Origin: a virus
Virus record (IMG/VR): IMGVR_UViG_3300034374_003893
Span: 1-21,868 of that record
Length of the DNA: 21,868 nt
Strand: one strand, 5' to 3'
The notes under the pieces were generated by a model, which worked only from the letters and a program-made list of their open reading frames with translations, made no database searches and was not told the origin of the DNA. Both the position numbers and the translations under genes were made by a program. This document shows positions 8,746 through 14,522 of this stretch, one piece after another (position 1 is the stretch's first letter; each line of letters opens with the position of its first letter).

Positions 8746-9024
8746 TTACCAACATGCTAAAATGTTAGTAGCTGTAGTGCTTGTAGCAACTACCTGCAAA
8801 ACCTGTACTGGCAAGAATGTACCACCAGCTACGCCAACAAAAGTGACATTGTCTCCAGCTGCCGTAACAACCTCAACATCGCCAGTTGTACCAATATATA
8901 GTATACAACCGTTGCTTTCGCCTTGAGATGTAGGGTTAGTAACTCCTGGATAATTTATTCTCTGTGTAAGAGTACCTGGTGTAACAGCTGTTACTAAGGA
9001 TACTTGTAATTTTTGATATGCCAT
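8746..9024 (-). CDS. Small beta-rich virion protein next to the adhesin
   Basis: A 92-residue protein starting MAYQKLQVSLVTAVTPGTL, rich in Val, Thr and Gly, with no charged clusters, no membrane segment and a C-terminal Trp (ILACW). The repeated VxVVTAAGDNVTFVGVAGG-like strands suggest a compact beta-sandwich such as a head- or tail-decoration or fibre-tip protein. It is followed with no gap by the giant adhesin and preceded by another fibre-like gene, so a virion role is inferred. I do not recognise a specific family. Confidence 0.6.
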   Translation of the reverse strand: MAYQKLQVSLVTAVTPGTLTQRINYPGVTNPTSQGESNGCILYIGTTGDVEVVTAAGDNVTFVGVAGGTFLPVQVLQVVATSTTATNILACW

Positions 9025-9041
9025 TTCTTTTTATTTTTTTA

Positions 9042-9512
9042 TTACCAAGCTGCTAATGCCACTCTTTTCCATTTATCTGGTGACCAACAAAAATATATAT
9101 AATCTGATGTAAACAATATATCACCTACAGTTCCTGCGCTTGTTGCAGTAGAAGGAGCTTGAGGATCCTGTGGAGCTCCAACAGTTAGTCTTGAATCTCG
9201 GCTTCCATCAGTAAGTCCCATTCTATTTACTCCACCTGGTAGAGGTGTAACCAAAAAGTTTTTTTGAATTACCTGAACATCAGAACCACTTTCGTCAACA
9301 GAACTATCACCAATGGTATTAGAGTCTGACCAAAGAGGAAGAGTTCCTGCAGTACCTGAACCATCAACACCGCCTCCTGTAGAGACTGTATCAAGAATGT
9401 CCTGCATAGTGTATGACCTTCTGTCGCTATTAGCTAAAGCTGATCCTTTGTTTTCTGTATCAACATCTGCTGCTACAGTGTGAAATTTTTGTGTTACTGG
9501 TATAGTTGCCAT
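9042..9512 (-). CDS. Fibre-like protein with a C-terminal Trp-rich cap
   Basis: A 156-residue protein. The N-terminal half is polar (DTENKGSALANSDRRSYTMQ), the middle has a typical fibre motif (TLPLWSDSNTIGDSSV), and the end reads GDILFTSDYIYFCWSPDKW followed by KRVALAAW. That type of ending (short beta motif, then K-W-KRVAL--W) is common in fibres and spikes of marine phages. It begins 2 nt after the preceding gene, at a TAATTATGGC junction that recurs in this operon. Role as tail or head fibre is inferred. Confidence 0.65.
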   Translation of the reverse strand: MATIPVTQKFHTVAADVDTENKGSALANSDRRSYTMQDILDTVSTGGGVDGSGTAGTLPLWSDSNTIGDSSVDESGSDVQVIQKNFLVTPLPGGVNRMGLTDGSRDSRLTVGAPQDPQAPSTATSAGTVGDILFTSDYIYFCWSPDKWKRVALAAW

Positions 9513-9514
9513 AA

Positions 9515-9682
9515 TTATTTTTTATAAGGGAACATTCGGTTTAAAGAATCTCTACGTGCACCGCAACCACAATCTGTATTTGTTGCTTTAGAAACTTTAT
9601 CAACAACAGTTTTTATTCCTGTTGCTTTTGTAAATTTCTCTACAGTGTCACCAAAACCTCTTGATACCTTTGTTCTTTTCAT
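9515..9682 (-). CDS. Small basic protein with DCGCGARRDSLNRMFP motif
   Basis: A 55-residue basic protein starting MKRTKVSRGFGDTVEKFTKA. The C-terminus carries a compact Cys-containing motif, DCGCGARRDSLNRMFPYKK, of a kind that recurs in small phage proteins of Bacteroidota. Its ATG overlaps the stop of the upstream gene (ATGA). The function is unknown. It is the last member of the leftward series of small lysine-rich genes before the fibre genes. Confidence 0.65.
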   Translation of the reverse strand: MKRTKVSRGFGDTVEKFTKATGIKTVVDKVSKATNTDCGCGARRDSLNRMFPYKK

Positions 9683-9876
9683 CGTTTACATCCAAAGTTA
9701 TTGGCGTAGTTCGCCATTTTTACTACTTTATCAGAATACTTTTTGGTATTCTTCATTACAACTGAAGCTGCGCTACACGCATCTTTAAATCCGTTGCTCT
9801 TTGCCCATTTAGTAAAAGCTCCTTTTCTGGACTCTTTTATCTCTGGGAATTTTCCTTTCTTGGTACGACCAGCCAT
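9679..9876 (-). CDS. Small basic MAGRTKK protein (paralogue-like)
   Basis: A 65-residue protein; the ATG at 9876 is chosen because it overlaps the upstream stop as TAATG, like other junctions in this operon. A start 27 nt upstream is possible. It begins MAGRTKKGKF, the same opening as the gene at 10849-11001, and has about a quarter Lys/Arg, two Cys and a helical centre (GAFTKWAKSNGFKDACSAAS). Unknown function; a DNA- or RNA-binding or virion role is inferred from charge and neighbours. Confidence 0.6.
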   Translation of the reverse strand: MAGRTKKGKFPEIKESRKGAFTKWAKSNGFKDACSAASVVMKNTKKYSDKVVKMANYANNFGCKR

Positions 9877-10073
9877 TACTTTAAGTGGTCGTGTGTCTTC
9901 CAAGTACAGCGGTGTCTGTAAGACATTCCTTTGTCAGCACCGTACGAGTGACCATACATTTTTTTAGACATTGCTTTTGATTCGTCTCTACGGTCTTTGT
10001 ATGACTGAGACTTATTTCCGTTTCGAGCTCCTAATGACTCGTCAAGTCTTGAATTATATCCTTGATGTTTCAT
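9876..10073 (-). CDS. Small basic His/Lys/Ser-rich protein
   Basis: A 65-residue polar, basic protein starting MKHQGYNSRLDESLGARNG and ending in a His-rich stretch (MSYRHRCTWKTHDHLK). It is likely disordered; there is no membrane segment. A perfect -7 box (10088-10095) lies 15 nt upstream. It couples through TAATG to the next gene. No known family recognised. Confidence 0.6.
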   Translation of the reverse strand: MKHQGYNSRLDESLGARNGNKSQSYKDRRDESKAMSKKMYGHSYGADKGMSYRHRCTWKTHDHLK

Positions 10074-10087
10074 CTTTAATTTTTTTA

Positions 10088-10095
10088 CAAATATA
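10088..10095 (-). promoter_or_regulatory. Bacteroidota-type -7 box, leftward, internal
   Basis: The minus strand reads TATATTTG, a perfect -7 element, next to the stop codon of the upstream gene and 15 nt before the ATG at 10073. Predicted start is about 10081, giving a very short leader. No TTTG is visible at -33. Confidence 0.4.
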
Positions 10096-10392
10096 CTAAT
10101 ATTTTCCTCTTCTACTTTTAGGACTTGATTTTTTGGAGCCGCCTTTACCAGCCCATAATTTTTTACAAGCCCAATACCGAGCTGTTAGTTTTGATTTAGC
10201 TGTACCACATTTGTGTCTTGCTTTAAAAGATTTTCGAGCAGCTGCAGAGTAATTGTGTCCATAACCCTTAGCTCCGAAGTGTATAATCTTTTCTCTACCA
10301 CCTTCGCAGGCTTTTACCATTTTCTTCTTGCCAGGTCTTGTGCTGGGACGAACCACATTGCACTTCATATTTTTCTTGCTGACTCTGGCCAT
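10096..10392 (-). CDS. Small very basic protein with FKARHKC and ARYWACKKLW motifs
   Basis: A 98-residue protein with about 30 percent Lys/Arg. An N-terminal basic arm (RPGKKKMVKACEGG) is followed by a conserved-looking core: IIHFGAKGYGHN, then SFKARHKC (55-62) and ARYWACKKLW (71-80). A Ser/Lys/Arg tail follows. The pattern of spaced Cys and His with RH-C...ARYW-C---W recurs in small marine phage proteins of unknown function. A metal-binding or nucleic-acid-binding fold is plausible. It is coupled to the upstream gene by a one-base TAATG overlap. Confidence 0.7.
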   Translation of the reverse strand: MARVSKKNMKCNVVRPSTRPGKKKMVKACEGGREKIIHFGAKGYGHNYSAAARKSFKARHKCGTAKSKLTARYWACKKLWAGKGGSKKSSPKSRRGKY

Positions 10393-10640
10393 TATGCTTT
10401 GTTTTTAAAACTAACCTTTGCGGCTGATGTGTTACTTACAAATTGTGTATTACCACCTGATCTCTTTTTCTTTTTAGCTGTAGCAGCTCTTTGGGCTTTA
10501 CTTAATCTTCTGGCTTTAGCTAAAGGCAAGCATCTGTCTGGGTTCTTTTTATTTTTACTTGTTCCGCATTCACCAAGTATAGAGCCGTCTGTACCTATGC
10601 GTACCCACTTTTGTTTTAGCCACTTGTTAAGTGCTCCCAT
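10392..10640 (-). CDS. Small basic protein with GECGTSKN and PDRCLPLAKA motifs (possibly DUF6321-like)
   Basis: An 82-residue protein with an N-terminal KWVRIGTDGS segment, then GECGTSKN (23-30), PDRCLPLAKA (34-43), an SKAQRAATAKKKKR helix (47-60) and a basic tail. This W-RI-DG / CGTSK / DRCLP-AKA / AATAKKKK order matches a small-protein family found in many marine phages; the DUF number is from memory. The two Cys about 10 residues apart may bind metal. It overlaps both neighbours by one base (TAATG), so translation is probably sequential. Confidence 0.7.
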   Translation of the reverse strand: MGALNKWLKQKWVRIGTDGSILGECGTSKNKKNPDRCLPLAKARRLSKAQRAATAKKKKRSGGNTQFVSNTSAAKVSFKNKA

Positions 10641-10849
10641 TACTTTTTAGTTTTTATAAATTCTAATATAATATTTAACTTTTCTTTTACTTCATTCATT
10701 TGTTCGTGTAATACTTCGTGTCTTTTTTCAAAACCAAGTTTTACCTCGTTAATGCTAAAAAAAGTAAACTTATATAGAACATACAAAGCTCCTATTAGTA
10801 GAACTACTGATAGTCCGTATGTTTCAATTAACTTAAAAACTTCTTCCAT
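10640..10849 (-). CDS. Small membrane protein with coiled-coil tail, holin-like
   Basis: A 69-residue protein with a single membrane segment at about residues 9-29 (YGLSVVLLIGALYVLYKF) and a charged helical tail with heptad-like spacing (EKRHEVLHEQMNEVKEKLNI). This layout resembles BhlA/XhlA-type phage membrane proteins, some of which act as holins. It stands alone among basic soluble proteins, so it may be a second holin or a virion-assembly anchor. TAATG overlaps occur at both ends. Confidence 0.6.
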   Translation of the reverse strand: MEEVFKLIETYGLSVVLLIGALYVLYKFTFFSINEVKLGFEKRHEVLHEQMNEVKEKLNIILEFIKTKK

Positions 10850-11001
10850 TACTTTTTCTTTTTAGCGTAGTTAGGGTCTTTACAATACTTAGAAGCTGCA
10901 AGACTTGCGTAAGCTGATGGCCACTTGTCAAAAGTTCTCTTAGCCCAAGCTTTGCCCGCAGCACAAATTGTGTTTCCTTTCTTTTTAGTTCTACCCGCCA
11001 T
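10849..11001 (-). CDS. Small basic MAGRTKKKG protein
   Basis: A 50-residue protein. The ATG at 11001 is chosen over one 33 nt upstream because the product then begins MAGRTKKKGN, matching the opening of the 9679-9876 gene. The core reads ICAAGKAWAKRTFDKWPSAY then ASKYCKDPNYAKKKK: two Cys, three aromatic-rich turns, strongly basic. Recognisable as a recurring small phage protein type but without known function. It stops in a TAATG overlap with the membrane-protein gene. Confidence 0.65.
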   Translation of the reverse strand: MAGRTKKKGNTICAAGKAWAKRTFDKWPSAYASLAASKYCKDPNYAKKKK

Positions 11002-11072
11002 ATAATCCGTATAATAAAAATAAACCCAATACAATAAAATATATTATAGCAGGGTGTATGTATTTAGGTTCT

Positions 11073-11291
11073 TTAGCTTCCACAGTTCTCGCAGTCTTCT
11101 GGGTTATCCATATTACATGCTGGCTGTTCGCTTTCCTCCATGTCTTCTATCCAAGCATCAAATCCTATGGATTCAATCTCTTTTTTTATACTTGCTCTCC
11201 AGGATTCTAAAGATGGTCCTGGTTCACAAACACAATTTTCTTTAATACAGTTAGGTCTTCCGCAATGCTGTTTGATTTGTTCTATACTCAT
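11073..11291 (-). CDS. Small acidic cysteine-rich protein
   Basis: A 72-residue protein from the ATG at 11291, with seven Cys: C10, C15, C20 and C22 in an N-terminal cluster and C59, C67 and C70 near the end (NPEDCENCGS). It is acidic, unlike its neighbours, and probably binds zinc. A GTG start at 11333 would overlap the upstream stop (GTGA) and add 14 residues; I prefer ATG because GTG starts are rare in this phage, but the choice is uncertain. Function unknown. Confidence 0.6.
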   Translation of the reverse strand: MSIEQIKQHCGRPNCIKENCVCEPGPSLESWRASIKKEIESIGFDAWIEDMEESEQPACNMDNPEDCENCGS

Positions 11292-11329
11292 GTTTCTTGT
11301 ATAATCGTAATAATATTTACTGTGCTTAA

Positions 11330-11515
11330 TCACCTCTTAGGTTTCTTTGGGGACTTAGGCTTAGGTTTATTTACTACAGACATTTCGTCTACAAAAGGAT
11401 TATTTGGTCCTCCTGGATAGTTGTAAGCGCCAAACTCGTTCTTCTTCTTCTTCTTCTTGTTTTTATTTTTGTTCTTATCATCATTGTAAGAACAACCTCT
11501 CATTTTGTAAGCCAT
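11330..11515 (-). CDS. Small Lys-rich disordered protein MAYKMRG
   Basis: A 61-residue protein: MAYKMRGCSYNDD, then a run of Lys/Asn (KNKNKNKKKKKK) encoded by a simple AAG-rich repeat near 11438-11458, then a Pro/Gly segment (YNYPGGPNNPFVDEMSV) and a basic Pro/Lys tail. Low-complexity and almost certainly disordered. Its start codon lies inside a 32-bp sequence repeated at the start of the next upstream gene. Function unknown. Confidence 0.6.
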   Translation of the reverse strand: MAYKMRGCSYNDDKNKNKNKKKKKKNEFGAYNYPGGPNNPFVDEMSVVNKPKPKSPKKPKR

Positions 11516-11534
11516 AATTATTTTTTCTTTTTAA
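11503..11534. repeat. 32-bp direct repeat, copy 1 (gene junction)
   Basis: A perfect 32-bp match to 11616-11647. On the minus strand it covers the last Lys codons and stop of the upstream gene, a 2-nt spacer and the start ATGGCTTACAAA of the next gene. A 16-nt core of the same junction (GCCATAATTATTTTTT) also occurs at 9509-9524. Confidence 0.9.
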
Positions 11535-11628
11535 CTCTTATTCTCATTTTAGAAACTTTTTTCTTATAAGCAGTCCGTGCCTGCTTGTCTGTAGGAACTG
11601 TTTTTGATTTATTATTTTTGTAAGCCAT
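11518..11628 (-). CDS. 36-residue basic peptide MAYKNNK
   Basis: A 36-residue peptide starting MAYKNNKSKTVPTDKQAR and ending RIRVKKKK, with nearly half Lys/Arg. It lies between two copies of a perfect 32-bp direct repeat that spans gene junctions, so recombination between copies would excise exactly this gene. The junctions on both sides have 2-nt spacers, in phase with the rest of the operon. It resembles the ends of the neighbouring basic proteins more than any known family. Confidence 0.55.
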   Translation of the reverse strand: MAYKNNKSKTVPTDKQARTAYKKKVSKMRIRVKKKK

Positions 11629-11647
11629 AATTATTTTTTCTTTTTAA
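11616..11647. repeat. 32-bp direct repeat, copy 2 (gene junction)
   Basis: Identical to 11503-11534, offset by 113 bp. It spans the stop of the histone-like gene and the ATG of the 36-residue gene on the minus strand. Confidence 0.9.
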
Positions 11648-11951
11648 TTTTAGATGCTACTTTAGCATATTTCTTTTGAACACGCTTTACTTTCTTGTTT
11701 GCTTTAGATGCTATCTTATCCAGCTTTATATAAGCACGTCCAGTGGTTTTTAGTCCTTTTTTTGTAGCACGAGCTTTTTGTTTTGGAGTTTGAGCTTTAG
11801 CATATTTCTTTTGGGCTTTCTTGACTTTCTTGTTTGTCTTACTAACCACTTTATCCATCTTCTCTTCAGCACGTCCAGTAATTCTTTGACCCCTTGCTGT
11901 TATGCGAGCTTCTTTCTTTTTTAATCTATTAATTTTTTTTGATACTGGCAT
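11631..11951 (-). CDS. Histone H1-like lysine-rich protein with internal duplication
   Basis: A 106-residue protein from the ATG at 11951 (MPVSKKINRLKKKEARIT); an upstream ATG at 12005 lies before the promoter and is rejected. About 40 percent of residues are Lys/Arg. Two 30-residue units are 20/30 identical: residues 24-53 (ITGRAEEKMDKVVSK...) and 69-98 (TTGRAYIKLDKIASK...), each ending QKKYAK. The composition resembles the C-terminal domain of histone H1 and bacterial H1-like proteins, suggesting DNA condensation, perhaps in the capsid. It is the first gene of the leftward operon, just behind a clear promoter box. Confidence 0.65.
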   Translation of the reverse strand: MPVSKKINRLKKKEARITARGQRITGRAEEKMDKVVSKTNKKVKKAQKKYAKAQTPKQKARATKKGLKTTGRAYIKLDKIASKANKKVKRVQKKYAKVASKIKKKK

Positions 11952-11966
11952 TTTTGTATATTTTTG
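11938..11966 (+). promoter_or_regulatory. Rightward promoter of the winged-helix gene
   Basis: TTTG at 11938-11941, 17-nt spacer, TATTTTTG (perfect TAnnTTTG) at 11959-11966. Predicted start about 11973, 21 nt before the ATG at 11994. It is interleaved with the leftward promoter box at 11973-11980, so the two transcripts would overlap at their 5' ends. Confidence 0.55.
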
Positions 11967-11972
11967 TAAACA

Positions 11973-11980
11973 CAAAGATA
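11973..11980 (-). promoter_or_regulatory. Leftward -7 box for the basic-protein operon
   Basis: The minus strand reads TATCTTTG, a perfect -7 element. A partial -33 element (ATTG, 12003-12006) lies 22 nt upstream. Predicted start about 11966, 15 nt before the ATG at 11951. It probably drives the small basic genes and possibly the whole leftward late region. Confidence 0.55.
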
Positions 11981-11993
11981 CAAATAAAATCAA

Positions 11994-12425
11994 ATGGATA
12001 ATCAATTAAAATACTGGAGAGTTATCAGGTACTGGGTCAAAGCTAAGTATGGTTTAGGCACACCAGAGTTAGAGATGATGCTATTCCTTTATAGCGAAGA
12101 AATATTCAACAAGTCTAAGTTCTTAGAGTTTGAAAAGATAATGTCTTGGGATGAGAAAAGGTTTAACAACCTACTGAGAGACGGATGGATTCATGTCTGG
12201 CGTAAGAGAGCTGGTAAGAATACAACACTATATGAGTTGTCTCACAAAGGGAAAAGTTTAGTACGTACAGTGTACAGAAAACTAAACGGGGAAGAGATAG
12301 GGGAATCCCCTAACATCAACCCACTGTTTAAATTAAGTGCATCTTATATGGATAAAAGGCACAGAGATATGATAATCGAAATGAATAAGTTTATAAAACA
12401 ACAACGACATCTCTCTCAAGAATAA
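11994..12425 (+). CDS. Winged-helix (MarR-like) DNA-binding protein
   Basis: A 143-residue protein. The helical N-terminus (WRVIRYWVKAKYGL) leads into PELEMMLFLYSEEIFNKSKF, then WDEKRFNNLLRDGWIHVWRK and TTLYELSHKGKSLVRTVYRK. This is a plausible helix, helix-turn-helix and beta-wing order of a MarR-type domain, with the wing at about residues 68-85. The C-terminus is a helical tail. It is the only rightward gene in the left 14 kb, diverges from the basic-protein operon and its 3' end overlaps groES by 35 bp tail to tail. A regulator of the late region is a natural inference, but a packaging or structural role is not excluded. Confidence 0.65.
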   Translation: MDNQLKYWRVIRYWVKAKYGLGTPELEMMLFLYSEEIFNKSKFLEFEKIMSWDEKRFNNLLRDGWIHVWRKRAGKNTTLYELSHKGKSLVRTVYRKLNGEEIGESPNINPLFKLSASYMDKRHRDMIIEMNKFIKQQRHLSQE

Positions 12426-12648
12426 CTGTGTAGACAGTATCCTCAATAAACATCGTGTATCCAGCAGACCCATCGTAATATATTACATCATCAGATGATA
12501 TAACATCTACGTCTGTCCCTGGTTTTATAACCTCACCCTTCTTATATCGAAAGTTAGAAGCGTCTTCTGAAGTCAATAACAAGCCTGAGTCAGACTTGAG
12601 TTGCTCTTCAATTGGTTTTATGATAATATACTTTCCTATTGGTTTCAT
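12391..12648 (-). CDS. groES: GroES-like co-chaperonin
   Basis: An 85-residue protein with the GroES layout: GKYIIIKPIEE (4-14), a mobile-loop region at about 17-32 containing SGLLLTSED, then YKKGEVIKPGTDV (35-47), DVIYYDGSAGY (54-64) and a terminal VILERDVVVVL. It is shorter than E. coli GroES (97 residues). It would cap the GroEL ring formed by the product of the gene immediately upstream, with which it overlaps as ATGA. The order groEL then groES is reversed compared with the usual bacterial operon. Its 3' end overlaps the convergent winged-helix gene. Confidence 0.85.
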   Translation of the reverse strand: MKPIGKYIIIKPIEEQLKSDSGLLLTSEDASNFRYKKGEVIKPGTDVDVISSDDVIYYDGSAGYTMFIEDTVYTVILERDVVVVL

Positions 12649-14237
12649 TTTCTTGCGTGTGTTATAATAGCGTTAGTAGATAGAATAGTAACAGCAACAC
12701 TTACTGCATTGATAAAAGCATTCTTAGTAACCTTGAGTGGGTCAATAACACCCATCTTAAACATATCACCATACTTCTCTGTCTTGACATCAAACCCTTC
12801 GTTAGGAATTAAGTCAGCATGCATGATGTTAGCTGCGTTCTTACCAGCGTTATCTAATATCTGGCATAGAGGTGCTATTAAAGCATCACGTACAATGTTA
12901 GCGGCAACCTGCATATCATCCATATCATCAGTACAATCACAGCCGTAGTTGTAATGTAAATTAAATAATGATAAGCCCCCACCTGGGATTATCCCTTCTT
13001 GCAGGGCGGAACGCACTGCACAGACAGAGTCATCGACTCTGTCAAATTTTTCTTTCTGCTCAATGTCAGAGTTAGCTCCAACGTAGATACAACCTATACC
13101 ACCGACCAGCGATGCGATACGCTCGTTCACAAAGTCACGTTCTCCTTTGTTGGTTAGTAACTGCTGTTGAACCTTGAGCTCCTCGACTCTCTTACTAATC
13201 TCTTCAGTAACTTGATTCTCTTTGATGACAACTGTGGTATCCTTACCAACTATAATCTTATCAGCGCGACCTAAGTCTTGTGCTGCTACAATTGACAGGT
13301 CATCTCCTGTCTTCTCAGAAAAGTACTTAGCTCCTACTGCCAAGGCAATGTCCTGCATCAGCTCGTGAGTTCGGTAACCAAACGATGGAACTGGGATGTG
13401 GCAGAACTTCAATCCGTTGCGCACCACATTAGCCGCTAAGGTATTGACCACATTAGTTGATAGTGATCCTATAATTAAAAGTTTATCCCCTGCGTTGATG
13501 ATTGGTTTAAGTATCCCTTCAATTTGCAAGATGTTGTTGATGTCCTGGTCGGCCACCAATATCTTGACATCCTCAAGTATACACTCATCCTTTTTCTGAT
13601 TATTAATAAACAAGGGCGATGAGTATCCTCTGTCAATCTTGATACCATGGGTTACCTCAGCATACGTCTTATCATTTTGAGAACGCTCAACTGTAACAAT
13701 ACCATCAGTACCAACCTTGTTGTAAGCGTCAGCGATAATCTTACCAATCTCCTTATCGTTGTTAGCAGATATGGTAGCAACGTCAAGTAGCCTGGACTTA
13801 GTCACCTTCTTAGACATCTTGTTTAAATTAGATACAACATCCTCACTCAAAGCTTGAATGTTTCTAATAACCTCTGTGATATTATTATGAGGCTTTATCC
13901 ATTGCATACCAGCTTTCACTAAAGCTTCAGTCAACACAATGGCTGTAGTTGTTCCATCTCCAGCTACTGAGGCTGTCTTCTCAGAAGCTTGCTTCATCAT
14001 ACTTACCGCCAAGTTCTCAATAGGGTCATCTAAGAATATAGACTTAGCTACAGTAACTCCGTCCTTAGTTACAGTTAATCCACGCAAGTGGTCAGTAGAC
14101 TCAATAAGAACTGTCTTGCCTCGTGGGCCCAGTGTACTCTTAACTGCTTTTGAAATTTTAGTAATCCCGCTAATAAGTTTCTTACGGGCATCCTCATCGA
14201 ATGAGAGGTCTCTTGGTATATAACCTTGCTGTTCCAT
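12645..14237 (-). CDS. groEL: Phage-encoded GroEL-like chaperonin
   Basis: A 530-residue group I chaperonin subunit, close to the 548 of E. coli. Nucleotide-binding motifs are present: STLGPRGKTV (34-43), TKDGVTVAKS (57-66) and GDGTTTA (93-99). The catalytic Asp equivalent to E. coli D398 is D403 in RVDDSVCAVR, followed by EGIIPGGG (414-421). The C-terminus ends NAIITHARK and lacks the Gly-Gly-Met tail. Such phage chaperonins fold viral or host proteins during infection and may replace host GroEL. It is first in a two-gene operon with a good promoter at 14264-14293. Codon use appears somewhat more GC-rich than the flanking small genes, hinting at acquisition from a cell; this was judged by eye. 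Confidence 0.95.
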   Translation of the reverse strand: MEQQGYIPRDLSFDEDARKKLISGITKISKAVKSTLGPRGKTVLIESTDHLRGLTVTKDGVTVAKSIFLDDPIENLAVSMMKQASEKTASVAGDGTTTAIVLTEALVKAGMQWIKPHNNITEVIRNIQALSEDVVSNLNKMSKKVTKSRLLDVATISANNDKEIGKIIADAYNKVGTDGIVTVERSQNDKTYAEVTHGIKIDRGYSSPLFINNQKKDECILEDVKILVADQDINNILQIEGILKPIINAGDKLLIIGSLSTNVVNTLAANVVRNGLKFCHIPVPSFGYRTHELMQDIALAVGAKYFSEKTGDDLSIVAAQDLGRADKIIVGKDTTVVIKENQVTEEISKRVEELKVQQQLLTNKGERDFVNERIASLVGGIGCIYVGANSDIEQKEKFDRVDDSVCAVRSALQEGIIPGGGLSLFNLHYNYGCDCTDDMDDMQVAANIVRDALIAPLCQILDNAGKNAANIMHADLIPNEGFDVKTEKYGDMFKMGVIDPLKVTKNAFINAVSVAVTILSTNAIITHARK

Positions 14238-14263
14238 TTAGTATTGAATTTAATTAATATGGG

Positions 14264-14293
14264 CAAATATAATAAATAAATTGTAATGACAAA
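14264..14293 (-). promoter_or_regulatory. Promoter of the groEL-groES operon
   Basis: On the minus strand: TTTG (14290-14293), 18-nt spacer, TATATTTG (14264-14271), both perfect matches to the Bacteroidota consensus. Predicted start about 14257, giving a 19-nt leader to the ATG at 14237. A TGTTAAAG motif (14295-14302) abuts the -33 box and may be an operator. Confidence 0.7.
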
Positions 14294-14294
14294 A

Positions 14295-14476
14295 TGTTAA
14301 AGTGCATCAGCACTATACTACTATATATATTTCTCTATTATTATTTTTTTTCTATACTCTATATTTTATATATATTTTTAACATTTTAACATAAAAGAAT
14401 ATAAAGTATTAATAATCAGTAAGTTAGAAGATGTTAAAAAATTTTAAGAATAACATTAAAGTGTTAAAGTTTAACA
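14295..14476. repeat. Cluster of six TGTTAAA / TTTAACA motifs, one a perfect palindrome
   Basis: The heptamer TGTTAAA occurs at 14295, 14432 and 14462 on the plus strand, and inverted at 14377, 14385 and 14470. The last two form the perfect 15-bp palindrome TGTTAAAGTTTAACA (14462-14476). The DNA around them is very AT-rich. This could be an operator array for the divergent promoters or initiator-binding iterons of an origin. Confidence 0.6.
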
Positions 14477-14486
14477 TAATTGGTAT

Positions 14487-14522
14487 AAAAAAGAGAGAGG
14501 CCTCAAAAAGAGAACCTCCCTC
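14487..14522 (-). terminator. Leftward intrinsic terminator
   Basis: An 8-bp stem with one mismatch (GAGAGAGG at 14493-14500, CCTCCCTC at 14515-14522) is followed on the minus strand by six T residues (14487-14492). It would stop leftward transcription before the groEL promoter region. Confidence 0.55.

Noticed and set aside
12601-14223. Plus-strand frames within groEL and groES
   Set aside because: Opposite-strand shadows of strongly recognised chaperonin genes.
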